Position numbers and translations under genes: made by a program. Under the pieces are notes generated by a model. It was not told the origin of the DNA. It worked only from the letters and a program-made list of their open reading frames with translations, and searched no databases. Positions 10,383 through 21,916 of a stretch of 64,000 nt of DNA are shown here, one piece after another. This DNA comes from Tricholoma matsutake (Eukaryota > Basidiomycota > Agaricomycetes > Agaricales > Tricholomataceae): assembly GCA_026075535.2 (NCBI GenBank), contig AP026548.1, positions 8,866,001 to 8,930,000 of the forward strand. Reading direction: 5' to 3'. Each line of letters begins with the position of its first letter. The stretch's first letter is position 1.

Positions 10383-11783
10383 TCATGAAAGCACATTGCA
10401 CTTACCCATACTCTTTCCAGGATGGTGGTGCATGATGAAGTTGAACTGTGAAAGATAGAGCAACCAGCGAGCTTGTCTGCGATTTAGCTTTTTTGTGGTC
10501 ATGAAGTACTCCAGATTTCTGTGGTCAGTCCAGATCTCTACCTTGTGCTGCGCACCTTCAAGGAAATGCCTCCATTCCTCTAATGATCTCATCACTGCTA
10601 GCACCTCCTTGTCGTGGATCTTGTAATTTTGTTCAACCCCATTGAGCGATTTTGAGTAGAACACAATAGGGTGCCATTTGAGATCATCAGCTGATTGCTG
10701 CGACAGCACTGAGCTGGTTGCATAGTCTGAGCTGTCCACCTCAATGCGAAATGCTTTGGTGTCGTCAGCGAAATGGAGAATAGGGGAGGATGTGACCCAA
10801 TTTTTGATTTTGTCAAAGGCACCTTGTTCCGAAGGTCCCCATTCCCATTTGCACTCCTTCTTTGTGAGCTCAAAGAGGGGTTTTGCATGATGCGAAAAGT
10901 CTTTGATGAAGCGCCGATAGAAATTCGTGAACCCCAGGAATGACTGTACCTCCTTGTGCATTTTGGGGGTGGGCCATTTGGTGACTCCCACTACCTTGAT
11001 GGGATCCATACAAATTTCACCCTCAGATATGATGAGTCCGAGGTACTCGATTGTTGTTTGCTCGAACTTGCACTTGTCATGTCGCAGAAACAACTTGTGT
11101 GCACAAAGGCACTCCAGGACAAGGTGCGTAATGCACTGATGTTCATAGATCAATTTTGTAAAGATGAGGATGTCATCCAGGTAGACACAGACCACTCCTT
11201 CCATAATGAGATCCTGAAAAATGTCGTTCACCATTGTTTGGAATGTGGAAGGGGAGTTTGTGAGTCCGAAAAACATCACCAAGGGTTTGAAAAGCCCACG
11301 ATTCATGCAAAAAGCAGCTTTCCATTCGTCACCCCTTTTCATGCGCACATTGTTGTACCCCCATTGCACATCGAGTTTTGTAAAGTATTTTGTGCCTCGT
11401 AGTTGATTTACCAGTTCCGAAATCAGTGGTAGCGGATATCAGTTTTTGATCGTGAGGGCATTGAGAGCATGATAATCTTGTACAAGCTGGAGGGATCCAT
11501 CCTTCTTCTTGATAAAGAAGATGGGGGATGCCATCGGTGACTTCGAGGGGTGAATGCGCCCAGTGGCTAGGTTCTCCTGGATGAATTCGTCCATATTGGC
11601 CTGCTCATTGGGTGTGAGGGGGTAGACCTTGCAGCTAGCAGCTTTCACACCAGGGATGAGTTTGATCGCATGATCCCATACCTTTTGGTCAGGCAAGCGG
11701 TCGAATGAAGACTTTGTGAATAGGTCCTCGGACTGGTAGAAGTGACACAGGGACAGTTTTGTGAAAAGACTTTGGTTGCACAT
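10383..11783 (-). pseudogene. G4 reverse transcriptase and RNase H
   Basis: The pieces 11439-11783 and 10383-11369 share a frame, broken at about 11434 by TGA (the codon after LTIKN, before RYPL in relatives). Visible are fingers (IHPSKSPMASPIFFIKKKDGS), palm with YLDD in VCVYLDDILIF, thumb (SFLGFTNFYRRFI), and RNase H with DSSDYA, the Glu-bearing DKEVLAVMRSLEEWRH and TDHRNLEYF. The catalytic YLDD is intact. The element is dead mainly through stops and the missing 5' LTR. Confidence 0.9.
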
Positions 11784-12480
11784 TCTTATGGAAGGCCTCT
11801 GCTAGCTGTTGTGAAATGTTGGATGTGGCACGAATGAATTCTGCTTCGCAGGGAATGGTAGCAACAAAGATGCGATCTCCCTCTTTGACCGAGTTTTCAC
11901 TCAAAAGGGGTGATTCATCATAGTCTTTGTCATCGTTATCATCGTTCACCAGTTTGTTGTCCATCTTGACATCAGGGGTAGGCATGAGACCCGCATGACA
12001 GGTACAAATGCTAGCAATTTCCCAAAAAGTGCTTTTGCGCTCTTCATTCATCTTGTTCTGACAGGTGCAGCAGTGATTTGGGCATCAACTCATTTTGACC
12101 TCATTAGTCTGCCAGTCCACCTCAGGATTATGCTCACGGAGCCAGGTGAGGCCAAGAATAACATCTTGCTTGCTGATGCCAGTCACTGTGAATGTCGCAT
12201 GTTCAGAGTGGTTGTGAAATCATAGTAGGACCTCTACAACTTCCGAGATATTGCCTGCTTCATTCACTGAGCCATCGACATTGAACACAGGGATGGGTCG
12301 GCTGAGCGCTTTTGTTGCGAGGTGATTTTGTGCAACAAAATCAGAACTGACAAAAAGGCCAGTGGCACCACAATCAAGTAGTGCCTTGGTTGTGTGCACA
12401 GCGCCAGTATCAGTGGTTTGCAGCAATACTTCGAGCTTGAATGAGTGGGGGCTCGGGGTTGCCACTATGACATAGTGGTT
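11690..12480 (-). pseudogene. G4 protease and linker
   Basis: The protease frame 12220-12465 carries LLDCGATGLFVSSDFV, where retropepsins have the catalytic triplet DSG or DTG; Ser has become Cys. A linker with an acidic run (DNDDKDYDESP, about 11900-11960) leads to the reverse transcriptase in a different frame, so a frameshift lies near 11750-11790. G1 shows the corresponding intact order in a single ORF. Confidence 0.8.
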
Positions 12481-12489
12481 GGGGAGTCA

Positions 12490-13800
12490 TTTCTCCCATT
12501 TGCAGTGCTTACAAAAATGTGAACGAGGATAGGGAGGGGTTAGTATGGCTTGCGCATCGTTCACAGAGAGATCAGTCAATGAAATAGAATTTGATTTGTA
12601 CACTTCATCTACTGACAACACTGCGAAATGATTTTTTGTGGACAATGGTGGCGTACTGCTCACTCATTGTTGCTGTGAAAATCCTCCTTTACTTCTACAA
12701 TGGGCTCCTCGTTCCTCTCATTTGTGCTGTTCACATCCAGCGCTGCAAATTCCTCCTGCGCAAAATCGTGTTGCTCTTCGCCATCCATGTACCAAATGTC
12801 AAACTGTCTTGGGCATCCGGGTCGTGCATGACCAGATTCGCCGCAATGAAAACAGACAAGTGCAGATCTGTCCTTTGGTTTAGTGGGTGCGGAGACATTT
12901 TGCACCAAAGGTGTGTATCGCAATGGAGTGCTTGTGTGCGAAATTGCGGGGAGGGGCTGTGCCATGGTGGGAACAAGCTTGCAGAACATGTTCCCCAGCT
13001 GCGAGCTGGTTTCGGATCATGAGGCCATTCGCGAAGATGTGCAAAAAGCCTCATTTGCAATGCAATTTTTGTTGCAGACAATAGTGGCATCATACCACTG
13101 CTTGGGGGTGTTATCTGAAGGTCATCCGGTGGTGAGACAGGTGACATGGTCTTGGATCTTCGCATTTAGACCTTGTCAGAATTTGAGGACAATATGCGAG
13201 CCCTCGAAGTACTGCGCTTGCTCTACCAGTTTGCAAAAGTCATTGATGTACTCATCAATGGTTTGTGTACCTTGGAAGTACTTCACAGTCTCGAGCTCAG
13301 TCCGTGAAGATTGGATCTCGTTCTTTGGACAGAACTCGTTTGCAAATTCATCCACAAAATTGGAGTAGGAGGTGTAGGGGAGTCTTCCACTTAGTTGGTA
13401 GTTGCACATGAGATGATCCACAAACTGTGCAGCTTGTCCGCCCTTCATGAATGAGAGGGCCCACATAATCTGCCCATGCTCATCCACAAATTGATGAGGA
13501 GTGAGGGCAAAATACAGTGCACACAAATTCAGGAATGCTCGTCCAAGTGAACGATCACCCGAAAGGTCTGCGGGGTTTGCAGGCTTGGGTTGGTAATCTT
13601 GCAACGATGTTTTGTGATGGATTTCATGAACTACTGGGCCAGGAGACCCTAGGTCTGTGGGGTTGGAGATGCTCAGAAGCACTGTGGCTCTTCACGGTCC
13701 GCTTCTCATTGCGCAAATACCACCATAGTCTGTACAAGGCCTGCAATGCTCACTTCAATGCACTGGAGGTGGTCCTCATTGTCCGTTGATGATGCTCAAC
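12490..13800 (-). pseudogene. G4 gag
   Basis: The capsid core at 13176-13682 (FLNLCALYFALTPHQFVDE, IMWALSFMKGG) resembles G1 gag. The C-terminal part at 12660-12989 has one knuckle, CFHCGESGHARPGC. Upstream of 13682 the frame continues to about 13795 through two TGA codons (after VVFAQ and QCF). The gag and protease frames differ, as in G1. No confident ATG start is visible. Confidence 0.82.
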
Positions 13801-13838
13801 CCGGAAACTCAACCAAAACCACCTAAACAGGTCTTAGG

Positions 13839-14752
13839 AGATATAACACGAGTCAGAGAAAGGTTACAAGGTGGTACTGAATATCACCACGTTATCCAAA
13901 AGCTGGTAAATGTACTGTACAACGTTGTGAAGCTGTATTAGATTGTGCAAAGTTCCGCAAAGCCATCCAAAGTAATGTGAAACACTACAAAGTGTTCCGA
14001 AACAATATGAGAAAGTTTAGCAGCAATGTGGAGAAGTTTGAGAATCTCCGAAATGGTCTCCCGAGTTTGGGAGATGGTGACAATAGTTGAAAGCAAAGTA
14101 AGAGACAATGACATGACAGATAGGCAATGTGACGAGAGTTTCGAGAGTTGATGTGGCAGAACAACATAGTTCACAGAATACTTTGAGTAAGTTTGGGCAA
14201 AGACTGAGCTAAAACTCAAGAGTTAAACCCTTAAGTATGACAATAGGTGATGTGAGAAGACGATTTTCTGGCTCTATCGACAGTAAATACACCAAACTAT
14301 ATATGTTTTAGAGAGATAGAGCTAATAAGGTAAAAGGCCATGAGGCAAAACATGTGGTAAACATGAGGCAGTGAACAAGGTGTCGAAATCACAAAGTAAA
14401 TGAGAAAATAATAAGCAAAGGCATGCCATATACATGATATATCAAATCTCCTTGTCTTGTGGTTCCAATAAATCATGAATATGTCGAAAAGTGCCTCGAT
14501 GCGTGCTAAGTTGCTAGCCATTGTGTTTCTTCGTGTTTGTGTAATGGTGGGAGCATGTGTTCGAGGTTCAGTATGATAGGAATACGACAGCCAAAGTCAT
14601 TCGAAATGATTCAAAGTCTTTCAACTGTCGTTTGGTTGTTTTGTGCATTTGTAGGCATTCATAAGCATTCACAAAATTGTAGAACTTTAGGAAGGAGGTC
14701 TCCAAGTGTGATATCTTGATTTCAGAGCTCTGCTGCCATAGTGGACCTATCA
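13839..14752 (-). repeat. probable 3' LTR of G5 (unpaired)
   Basis: On the minus strand, sequence starting TGATAGGTCCACTATGG follows directly after AGTAAGGGGGAGGA, the expected arrangement of polypurine tract then LTR. The stretch contains no convincing ORF; the short minus ORFs at 13938-14521 look like composition effects. The outer end and the partner LTR are not identified, so this is inference from the tract alone. Confidence 0.4.
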
Positions 14753-14767
14753 TCCTCCCCCTTACTG
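14753..14767 (-). promoter_or_regulatory. polypurine tract of G5
   Basis: The minus-strand sequence CAGTAAGGGGGAGGA would prime plus-strand DNA synthesis next to the 3' LTR. Exactly the same 15 bases recur inside pol at 18016-18030. Confidence 0.5.
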
Positions 14768-14907
14768 AAATCCTGACTGTCCCAGTCAGCTGATCGGAGT
14801 CACATGCCAAATCCGTGATCGTGGTGAGAAACCTATAAAGGTAACTGAAAAACCTTGCTCTTTTTCTTCCATCTTCGAGTTGAACTCGTCTCTTACATCC
14901 TCTGATC

Positions 14908-16255
14908 ATGTTGCTTCTCCTTGAATTTGAACACGAGATCCTCGAACACACGAAGTCCATGCCCAAAGTTGGTAAGGCAGAACATATCGACTTCAAAGTT
15001 TGGGGGCACAATTTTTGTGAGAAAATGGTGAGTGTCGACACATTTTCTGATATGGTTTTAGATGCTAACAACTTTTTGTAGTACAAATACAACAATCTTG
15101 CGGATGATGTCAAGGAATCCCATTTGCAGGCTGTTCAAAAGGTCATGGACAAGGTCTTTGATTTGTATGCCCCTCTGGCACATCGGGAGTGGCTTTCTTG
15201 GGGCGCCGAGGTCCTATTCCAGGACCTAGCAGATGAAGTCGAATGAGAGGAGCAAGAGGCCAGGGCTGCTCAGGCAAAGTCTGAAGCAGAAGCAGCAGAG
15301 GCAAAGGCACTGGAAGAAGCTGCAGAGGTGGAGGCAAACCTTTGGGAGGAGGCAGAAGCATTTTAGCGCAAGGCAGCAGCAGTGAAAGCTGCCAAGCTCA
15401 ATGAACGACAGAAAGCTCTCGAATCTACTTGAGCTCTTCTCCTCACTGAGGTTCGGGTGAAGACTGTTTTGAAGGATGATCTGAAGCAGCGGAATTCAGC
15501 TTTGCAGGCAGAAAGTGAGGCGATTCGGGTAGCAGAAGTTGGAGAGGAAGATCAGGAGGTGGACGAAGATGCAGTCATTATCCTGGGCAACCAAAAGCAG
15601 CAGGCAATGGAGGAGGACCTCAACAAAGACGATGATGACAGCAAACAAGGAATTGCCGCTAAACGAGCAAGATTCAAGGAGGGGGGGCTTCTTGAGTTCG
15701 AAGGACCAGTAAGTCATATGAACTGTTTCGCGAGGATTTCAAAACTAATGAAATGGCCATAGTGTGATCGATGCTCTGGCTTCAAGAGCTGGCCCATGTG
15801 TGTTGTAGATGAAGGAGCAGCGAAGTGCCGCAAATGCATGCAAGAGGCACAAGGGTGCTATTGGGAGGGTGTTTTGAGGTGGGGGGTTCATAAGGTGAAG
15901 GGAAAGAAGGCTGTAGGGAATCGTGGGGGAAAGGTTTTGGAGCATCCAAAACCAGGTAAGCCACCGATCCATGTTTTTTGAAAGCTTCGCTAATATTTCA
16001 TAATGTATAGTACCTCGAATTCGAGTCATCAGGCCTTCATTAGCACCGGAGGCAGGGCCTTCAAGGTCGCAGGGTCGAATGAGGTCAGACAGGAAAGGGA
16101 AGGGGTGGGAAATCCAGGATGGTGATGAAGGCATTTTGGGCATAGAGCAGCGCTGACAATTAATTTCAGAGGAGATGGTGAAGAAAAAGATGCAGCATTG
16201 TATGCTGGATCAGGAGATAGCAGCACTGGGTAAAATGTTGGACGAAGAAGAGTGA
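14908..16255 (+). pseudogene. spliced coiled-coil protein with cysteine cluster, antisense to G5
   Basis: A five-exon model fits: introns 15028-15081, 15709-15762, 15956-16010 and 16122-16169, all GT..AG, 48-55 bases, most with CTAAC/CTAAT-like branch sites; joining them keeps one frame to TGA at 16253. The start at ATG 14908 is a guess. Exon 2 encodes a long Ala/Glu/Lys coiled coil (RAAQAKSEAEAAEAKALEEA), exon 3 a cysteine cluster CDRCSGFKSWPMC..CRKCMQEAQGC, and the last exon a short coil (MLDQEIAALGKMLDEEE). Three in-frame stops (TGA near 15245 and 15430, TAG near 15365) sit in exon 2; the two TGA fit CGA. The cluster spacing suggests DNA or RNA binding. Function unknown. Confidence 0.6.
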
Positions 16256-16602
16256 AATTTTATTATTTTAGTTTTTGCTATTTTCATATAATAAATTTGT
16301 GCTTTGTCGAACCAGAAACAGAAGATATAAGAAATAAGTAGAGTAAAAGAAATATCTGAACATTTTTTGAGATGAAATTCGTTGCTGGAACTTGTCGTTG
16401 TAGGTGTTCTGAGTGCATTTGTAAGAGGAAATGAAAGGAAATGATGTTATGAAGTAAGGGAAAGGCTCAGTAAATCATCATGGCCAAAAAACCCTTTTGG
16501 AGCTTGCACAACCACACTATAATGCGATATCATGACTTGTATGATACACTAAGAGAAATCAAAATCATAGGTAAGTAATTGCAAAACATAGAAAGAGAAT
16601 AG
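16256..16602. other. spacer without genes
   Basis: This is AT-rich sequence between the convergent ends of the antisense gene and G5 pol. I see no ORF, repeat or RNA gene in it. It probably holds the 3' end signals of both transcripts. Confidence 0.5.
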
Positions 16603-18905
16603 TTAATCGTCTTCAGGGTGTGGAATGTCATCAGGAATATCTTCGTCGACATCCGAAGTTTGTCGAAGTGCTTCGAGACGTGCTGAGTAGATGTTGAGGA
16701 AGTTCAGAGGGAGTGGAATGGATTTTTGTGCTAAGTAGGGGAGTAGACGAAAGGCAGCAACTGGGCAATGTAGTACTGAACCGTCGAGTTCGCAAAGGAT
16801 GTAGGCTCCTCCATAGTTTCAATCGATGACGATGAGGGGACCTATGTATCGAGGTCGCATTTTGCAGTTGAGTGACTTTTCGATCTGTGTATTGCGAAGT
16901 AGGACTAAATTGCCTGTTGTGAAGTTGTAGTCTTTGACAGTCCTCTGGTGGACTTGTTCAAATCATTTCGCAGCTTTGAGATGAGCCAACAAAACCTTCG
17001 AATAAAGGTTTTTGAGGTCGATCGATCATTTTTGTAAGGCGATAGCTCTTCCTGCCATAAGGTTGGTTGTCAAAAGTATTGAATTTGGAGGGGGCTGCAA
17101 ATATGTAGCTTCGGAGATGTCGAGTGGAATGAGGGGTGGGATCCTGTTACTGCAAAGTAGGGCAAACAACCCATGCATTTGCGAACTGTTATGCATTCTG
17201 CCCAAAAGACAGAGTGTGCTCCATCTGACCACTTGCTCTGGTCTCCATCGACTGCTTTAAATAACGATTGTTGAACGTCAAAGTGTGCTCTTTCTACGAT
17301 CCTGTTTGCTTGAGAATTGTAACCACTGATTCAGATGTGATTGATATGGTATCGTTTCGCAAGATACTCCATCGCTGCAATAAATGCTGATCCATTATCA
17401 CTCACGATTTCATAAAGAGACCCCCATCGACAGATGATGTCTTCGAAGATCCAATCTCCTAATGTTGTGGCATTTTTGCATTGAAGCTTTTGCCATTCTG
17501 GATAGGCTGTTAGTGAACATCGCCCTTGAACGATGTATTTGAATCCGTTCGATGGGGGCATTTGCATTGTGTTGATGTAGACTTTGCCCAAAAGTGGTGC
17601 TTGTGTTGCCACTGTGGGCGGAATAAGCAGATTTCGGGTTTGTCGAAGTTGGCATATGTGGCAAGAACGAATGTACCATGCGATGTTGGCTTTCATATTG
17701 GGCCACCAAAATCGGAGTGCAACGAGGGTTTTTGTAGCGAATACCATCTTGTGACCAATGTCACCATGAGTGGCTCAAACAATGTCAAGGTGGCGTTCAG
17801 GGATAGCGACGATCTTGTGTGCTCCTTGTGAATCTTTTTGCCAAAGTTTTCCAGAATCTATGAAGAACTCAGTACCATATCACACGAAGGTGCTGTAGTC
17901 TGCTTCGGAGAGGTCTGGTGGCCGTTGTAAATCTTCGAGCCATTTTCAAATGCGAAGAAGTCATTCGTCATCTCTTTTGGCATTTTCAGAACGAGGGACA
18001 TCTTCATAAGTGATGTCCTCCCCCTTACTGATATGTGAAGGTAGGGTGAATGTTGATTGGAGTGAATGCGATGAGAATGGGCGAGTCATGAGTGGGCTGA
18101 TTTGATGAATAAAACCATGCAGTTGGTTGATCCAATCTTTGAAGGATCCATCATTTGGTTGTGTGTCATCTCCATTCTGTAGAGGACGTTGCGGAAGTCC
18201 ATCTGGGCCATGATGCATTCCGGCGACATGTACAAGTGTAAAATGGAAGGTAAGGATGGATACAATCCATTGATTAATGCTTGCACTTGGTGCGATGTCG
18301 GGATTCGCTAGCATACCTTTAATGTATCTGGCATCGACTTTGACGATGAGATTTCGTATGCCAATAACATACAGTCAAAGTGCGCCAAGGGCGCGATAGA
18401 GGCCATAGAGCTCTAGTTTGGGTTGAAAAAAGCGAGATTCATGGGCATTGAGTGTGATAGATCCGAAACAACTGTAATAGCATTTACAAAGATTTTCGGG
18501 GTCGCACTGAGCCAAGAAAAATCCAACTGCAATGTGCGAAGTGTCGACCGAGAGGATGACGGGTGTGTTTGAGGTGTAGTCAATTGCACAAATTGCAGGA
18601 GAAGTGATGAGAGCGAGTTTAAGATCTTCTTGTGCTGCTATTTGTGCTGTACCAAATTCGAATGGAACATCCTTACGTGTGAGGTTGATAAGTGTTTAGC
18701 AAAATTCTGTATGAAAATACGACAAACCCCTATGGTTCCTAAGAAGGCTTTTACTTCAGTGAGACTTTGACAAGGTCCCCATTTGCTGATTGCATTGATT
18801 CGAGTTGGGTCGGCCATATGACCTTCGATGTTGCAACGATGGCCTATGTCAAGAACCGTTCCTCGCCTGATCAGAACCCGCATCCATCTGACTCTTTCCT
18901 GCACG
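16603..18905 (-). pseudogene. G5 pol: thumb, RNase H, integrase
   Basis: From right to left: the thumb region at 18638-18913 (CNIEGHMADPTRINAISKWG, VKAFLGTIGVCRIF); an RNase H-like part near 18330-18600 (VILSVDTSHIAVGFFL); its C-terminal motif WIVSILTFHFTLVHVAG with HHGPDGLPQRP (17961-18314). The integrase follows at 17331-17747 (CHICQLRQTRN, SDNGSAF) and continues in frames to 16603 with PLDISEATYL, RNTQIEKSLNCKMRPRYIGPL and a Pro-rich acidic end. The latter segments are typical of a group lacking a chromodomain. Several stops and frame changes are present; one, after PLIVID near 16820, is TGA in place of Arg. Confidence 0.82.
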
Positions 18906-19589
18906 TCAAACATGACTTTTGTCTATGCCTCCCAATTTTGTTCCTGGCCGCCTTGCACTGCCCACGCTGCTGTGCATCAGGCCGCCTTGTACAGCATCCA
19001 CGGCTGCCTTTCCAAGGCTGCCGTCTCTATTGCAAATTTGACTACGGATTCCTGTGCAGCTCCCATAGATAATTTATCTATGCAGTTGAGACACTGCCGC
19101 AGTCTTTGTTCCTGTTCCACATTATTCCAGACTACAGTATTTAAGCTTAGTTAGTTTCGCCTTGTATTCCTCAGTTTGTATATTGACATAGACTCGACTT
19201 TACCCTGCCAATCTAAAACCTCCTTCTACTCCAACCCCTGTCCTCTAAGAGTCTGAACTACATTCGACTCAACCTCTAGTCTCCCTCCGAAGTTCTAGTC
19301 TCATCTGAACTCAACCTAAGTCCCTCCATACTCCTCCCCCTGTTTACCTGCACTTTCCCACTCCTACCTCTAAACCCTCAACTTGAAATTAGGACACCAG
19401 ACGAGGTGAAGGGCGCAGCTTCTTACAAGCTGAAGCCAAGTCCTTTCTGTTCCCCCTCCCACAGAATCTGCATCGTCCCGACAATCTCCCACTATCATCA
19501 CCTGCAGTGTCCAGACAGATTCCAAAGCGACCTCTAGGATCAGTTCTTAACAGTATATACAAACTCACACTTCACTCGTCTCTTCTCCT
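18906..19589 (+). other. G6 leader or LTR remnant
   Basis: The sequence is C/T-rich with many CTCCNAC words and no ORF that looks real. TATTTAAGCTTAG at 19138-19150 could be a core promoter. The position directly upstream of gag fits LTR U5 plus leader, but with no second copy to compare the ends are undefined. Confidence 0.4.
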
Positions 19590-20969
19590 ATGACCCCAAC
19601 TGAAACTCACCAGCACACAACCAGAAACTCTCAGCACGCCGGTACCATTCCAGGGATCTCTGCAATCCAGCGATCCACACTTCCTAGCCCACGACCTGCC
19701 TCAACATTTGGAGTAACTTCCAGACCTTCCAACATTTTCCGACAAATCGGTTTTGGAGCCCCATCAATCAGTGCAAACCTCATGTCTACTCAAGCTCAAC
19801 AATCTCCCACAAATCCGGAAGAACCCCGACCCATGACTCCCCTTGAGTACATAGGGGGCATCAACCAGCCTGAACCCTATGGGTTGGAAGATCGTGGTCT
19901 AGAGGATGGACCTCCCAGTGGACCCAACAACCCTAGTGGTCCGGACGACCCTGGGGGTGACCCTGATCCCAATGATCCTGACGATCAACCTCCCACGGGG
20001 GGAAACCCTGATCCAGGGGATAGGTTCATAGATGTTCTTTACAACCTCTCAGAGAGTATCCACACCCTCCAACAAAATAATGCACCCAAGACCAAGAAAA
20101 TCAAAGTTCGCGACCCCGACACCTTCGATGGCTCCAACCCGAAGAAACTTAGAGACTTCCTAGTCTTGTGTAACCTTCATTTCTGTGACCGTCCGCACGT
20201 ATTTTCTTCTGATGAGAAAAAGATCATATTTATCCTTTCTTATCTCAAGGGATCAGCTCTCAGCTGGTTTGAGCCTGGTCTTAATGACCCGACTGATTCT
20301 GCACACTGGATGTGGGATTATGAGGCTTTTCTCGCCAAACTAGAGAGTAACTTCGGCCCGCATGACCCACTCGGGGATGTGGAAAAAGCTCTTTCCGATT
20401 TAGCAATGAAGAAAAGTGGTCGCATCACAAAGTATAACGTTGACTTTTGGGAATTAGCTTCTAGGGTCAACTGGAATGAGGCAGCCCTCTGTGACTGCTA
20501 TTTCCGTGGTCTTCTGCTCCGACTTTGTATAGAAGTCCTTCGGGGTGGTAAACCCGACACCCTTGCAGGACTGCGCTTGAAAGCGCAGGACTGTGACAAT
20601 ATCTACTGGATGCAGGAAGATGAAACCCAGTTCAAAACTAAGAATTCCAGGAACTCTTCTAACCCTGTCAAGAAGGACACCCCCAAAGGTTCCTCCCAGT
20701 CCACCAATCAATCCTCATTGAGCTCTCCTTGGGGAAACTCCTCCAACCAGCAGTCCTCCACAACAAAGAACACTTCCAAGTCATCCATCTCCGACAAGTT
20801 GTGGAAGAATGGCAAACTTACTGCGGATGAATGAGAACGTCGCATGCGGGAAAGACTTTGCCTCTACTGCGGTGAAGAAGGGCACATAGCAGGAGACTGC
20901 CCGAAGTCTAAAGCTGCAAAAGCCCACGCATCCACTGTGATTCCCGATTCTACGGACTCGGAAAAATAG
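19590..20969 (+). pseudogene. G6 gag
   Basis: The 414-codon open part has a Pro/Gly/Asp-rich N-terminus (residues about 90-150). The capsid core starts at about residue 175 with VRDPDTFDGSNPKKLRDFL, then IIFILSYLKGSALSWF and NFGPHDPLGDVEKAL. A Ser/Asn-rich linker follows. After KLTADE a TGA (20832-20834) sits where Arg fits (before ERRMRERLC), then the knuckle CLYCGEEGHIAGDC and a stop at 20967. One CpG transition is thus the only visible lesion. Relatives of this gag are common in fungal gypsy elements. Confidence 0.88.
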
Positions 20970-21916
20970 TCCGCAACCCTCAGGATACAGCCATTGGGGC
21001 TGGGGGTTGTGTTGACCTTACCCACTTGGCTGCCTACGTTCGTCTCAATGCGTCCGCTCTTTCCGACCCTGACTCCTTAACCATTCTTTTAACCTTTCCC
21101 GAATCTTCTGCCCCTTTCCGAACCCTTATTGACTCTGGCTCCTCCCACTGCTTCCTTGACTCCTCTTTCATGTTGAATAACCAACTCAGCACGGAATCCA
21201 TTAACCCGATCAGTTTACGACTCTTTGATGGAACTTGCAACTCCACCATAACTCAGATCGTCAAACTTCCGGTCACCTTCCCTGCCGGTGAAGTATTCAA
21301 TTTGTCATTTTATGTAACCTCGCTCGACTCTTCCTGTTCCGCCGTACTCAGTCATAACTGGCTGAAGCAATACAATCCGTTGATTGACTGGTCTTCAAGC
21401 CAACTCGCTTTCTGCTCTGCAGATCATAGAGGTCCAGCACCCCTGACGTCACCTTTGTCCCCAAATCTTCCAGTAGAAATCCTCGACTCTTCCGCACTTT
21501 CCGAACCCCCCATTCCTCCTAAGTTTACACCTCCCAACATCTCTTTCATCAATACTGCTGCTTATGCGCATGCTAGCAAACTCCCTGGGGCAGTAGCCTT
21601 CCAGATGACCTTTGCTCCAGAAGGGTTATCCGCCTGCTCAACCCAATCCTCAACCCCGCCAGATTTATCCAACATTCCCACCGAGTATCATGAATTTGCC
21701 GATGTCTTTAATAAAGATAAGGCAGACACCCTTCCTCCACATCATCCTTACGACCTCAAGATAGAGATGGAGGATAATGCTCCCCCTCCTCTGGGTCGCA
21801 TGTACTCCCTCTCTCCCTCCGAATTAGAAGCCCTACAAGTCTTCATTGACGAAAACGTCCGCTCAGGCTTCATCCGTCCTTCTAAGTCTCTGCATGGAGC
21901 TCCTATACTTTTCGTC
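20970..21916 (+). pseudogene. G6 protease and start of reverse transcriptase
   Basis: The frame differs from gag. It shows the retropepsin site TLIDSGSSHCFLDSSF (D-S-G intact) and a flap and core ending in LSHNWLKQYNPLIDWSS. The linker is Pro/Ser-rich. The reverse transcriptase N-terminal fingers are IDENVRSGFIRPSKSLHGAP, then ILFV. The palm is absent because LINE sequence follows at about 21917. By chance the protease frame stays open into the LINE endonuclease frame, giving one long chimeric ORF (21026-22231). Confidence 0.88.

Larger units (their letters stand above)
8077..13838 (-). mobile_element. Ty3/gypsy chromovirus G4, 5' truncated
   Basis: Reading minus, the order is gag, protease, reverse transcriptase/RNase H, integrase, chromodomain, 3' LTR. 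The 3' LTR at 8077-8712 lies against copia sequence (left flank AGCAC). No matching LTR or AGCAC duplication occurs to the right of the gag start near 13800, so the 5' LTR is missing. It is a sister family of G1: the LTR shares the TGTAAGGGG..GGTTGCCCTTACA ends and the CCTTAGAGTTTTCT start site, and the proteins align throughout. The right boundary is approximate. Confidence 0.85.
13839..18905 (-). mobile_element. Ty3/gypsy element G5, 5' truncated, with antisense ORF
   Basis: Minus-strand pol (thumb, RNase H, integrase) occupies 16603-18905 and the palm of reverse transcriptase is missing at the right, where G6-related sequence begins. Left of pol lie a plus-strand spliced gene, a polypurine-tract-like sequence at 14753-14767, then 13839-14752 as the likely 3' LTR. 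No second LTR is present, so the boundaries are inferred. The integrase matches a distinct agaricomycete gypsy group without a chromodomain. Confidence 0.6.
18906..21916 (+). mobile_element. Ty3/gypsy element G6, 5' half only
   Basis: An untranslated leader (18906-19589, with a TATTTAAGC motif near 19139) precedes gag, protease and the first part of reverse transcriptase on the plus strand. At about 21917 the reverse transcriptase frame passes into LINE endonuclease sequence and G6 never resumes. Neither LTR boundary could be fixed. The leader joins truncated G5 pol directly, so the left edge may be an old insertion or deletion junction. Confidence 0.7.

Noticed and set aside
13674..13690. 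AGCAC near 13680 as the second target duplication of G4
   Set aside because: It lies inside G4 gag (AGAAGCACTGTGG), not outside an LTR.
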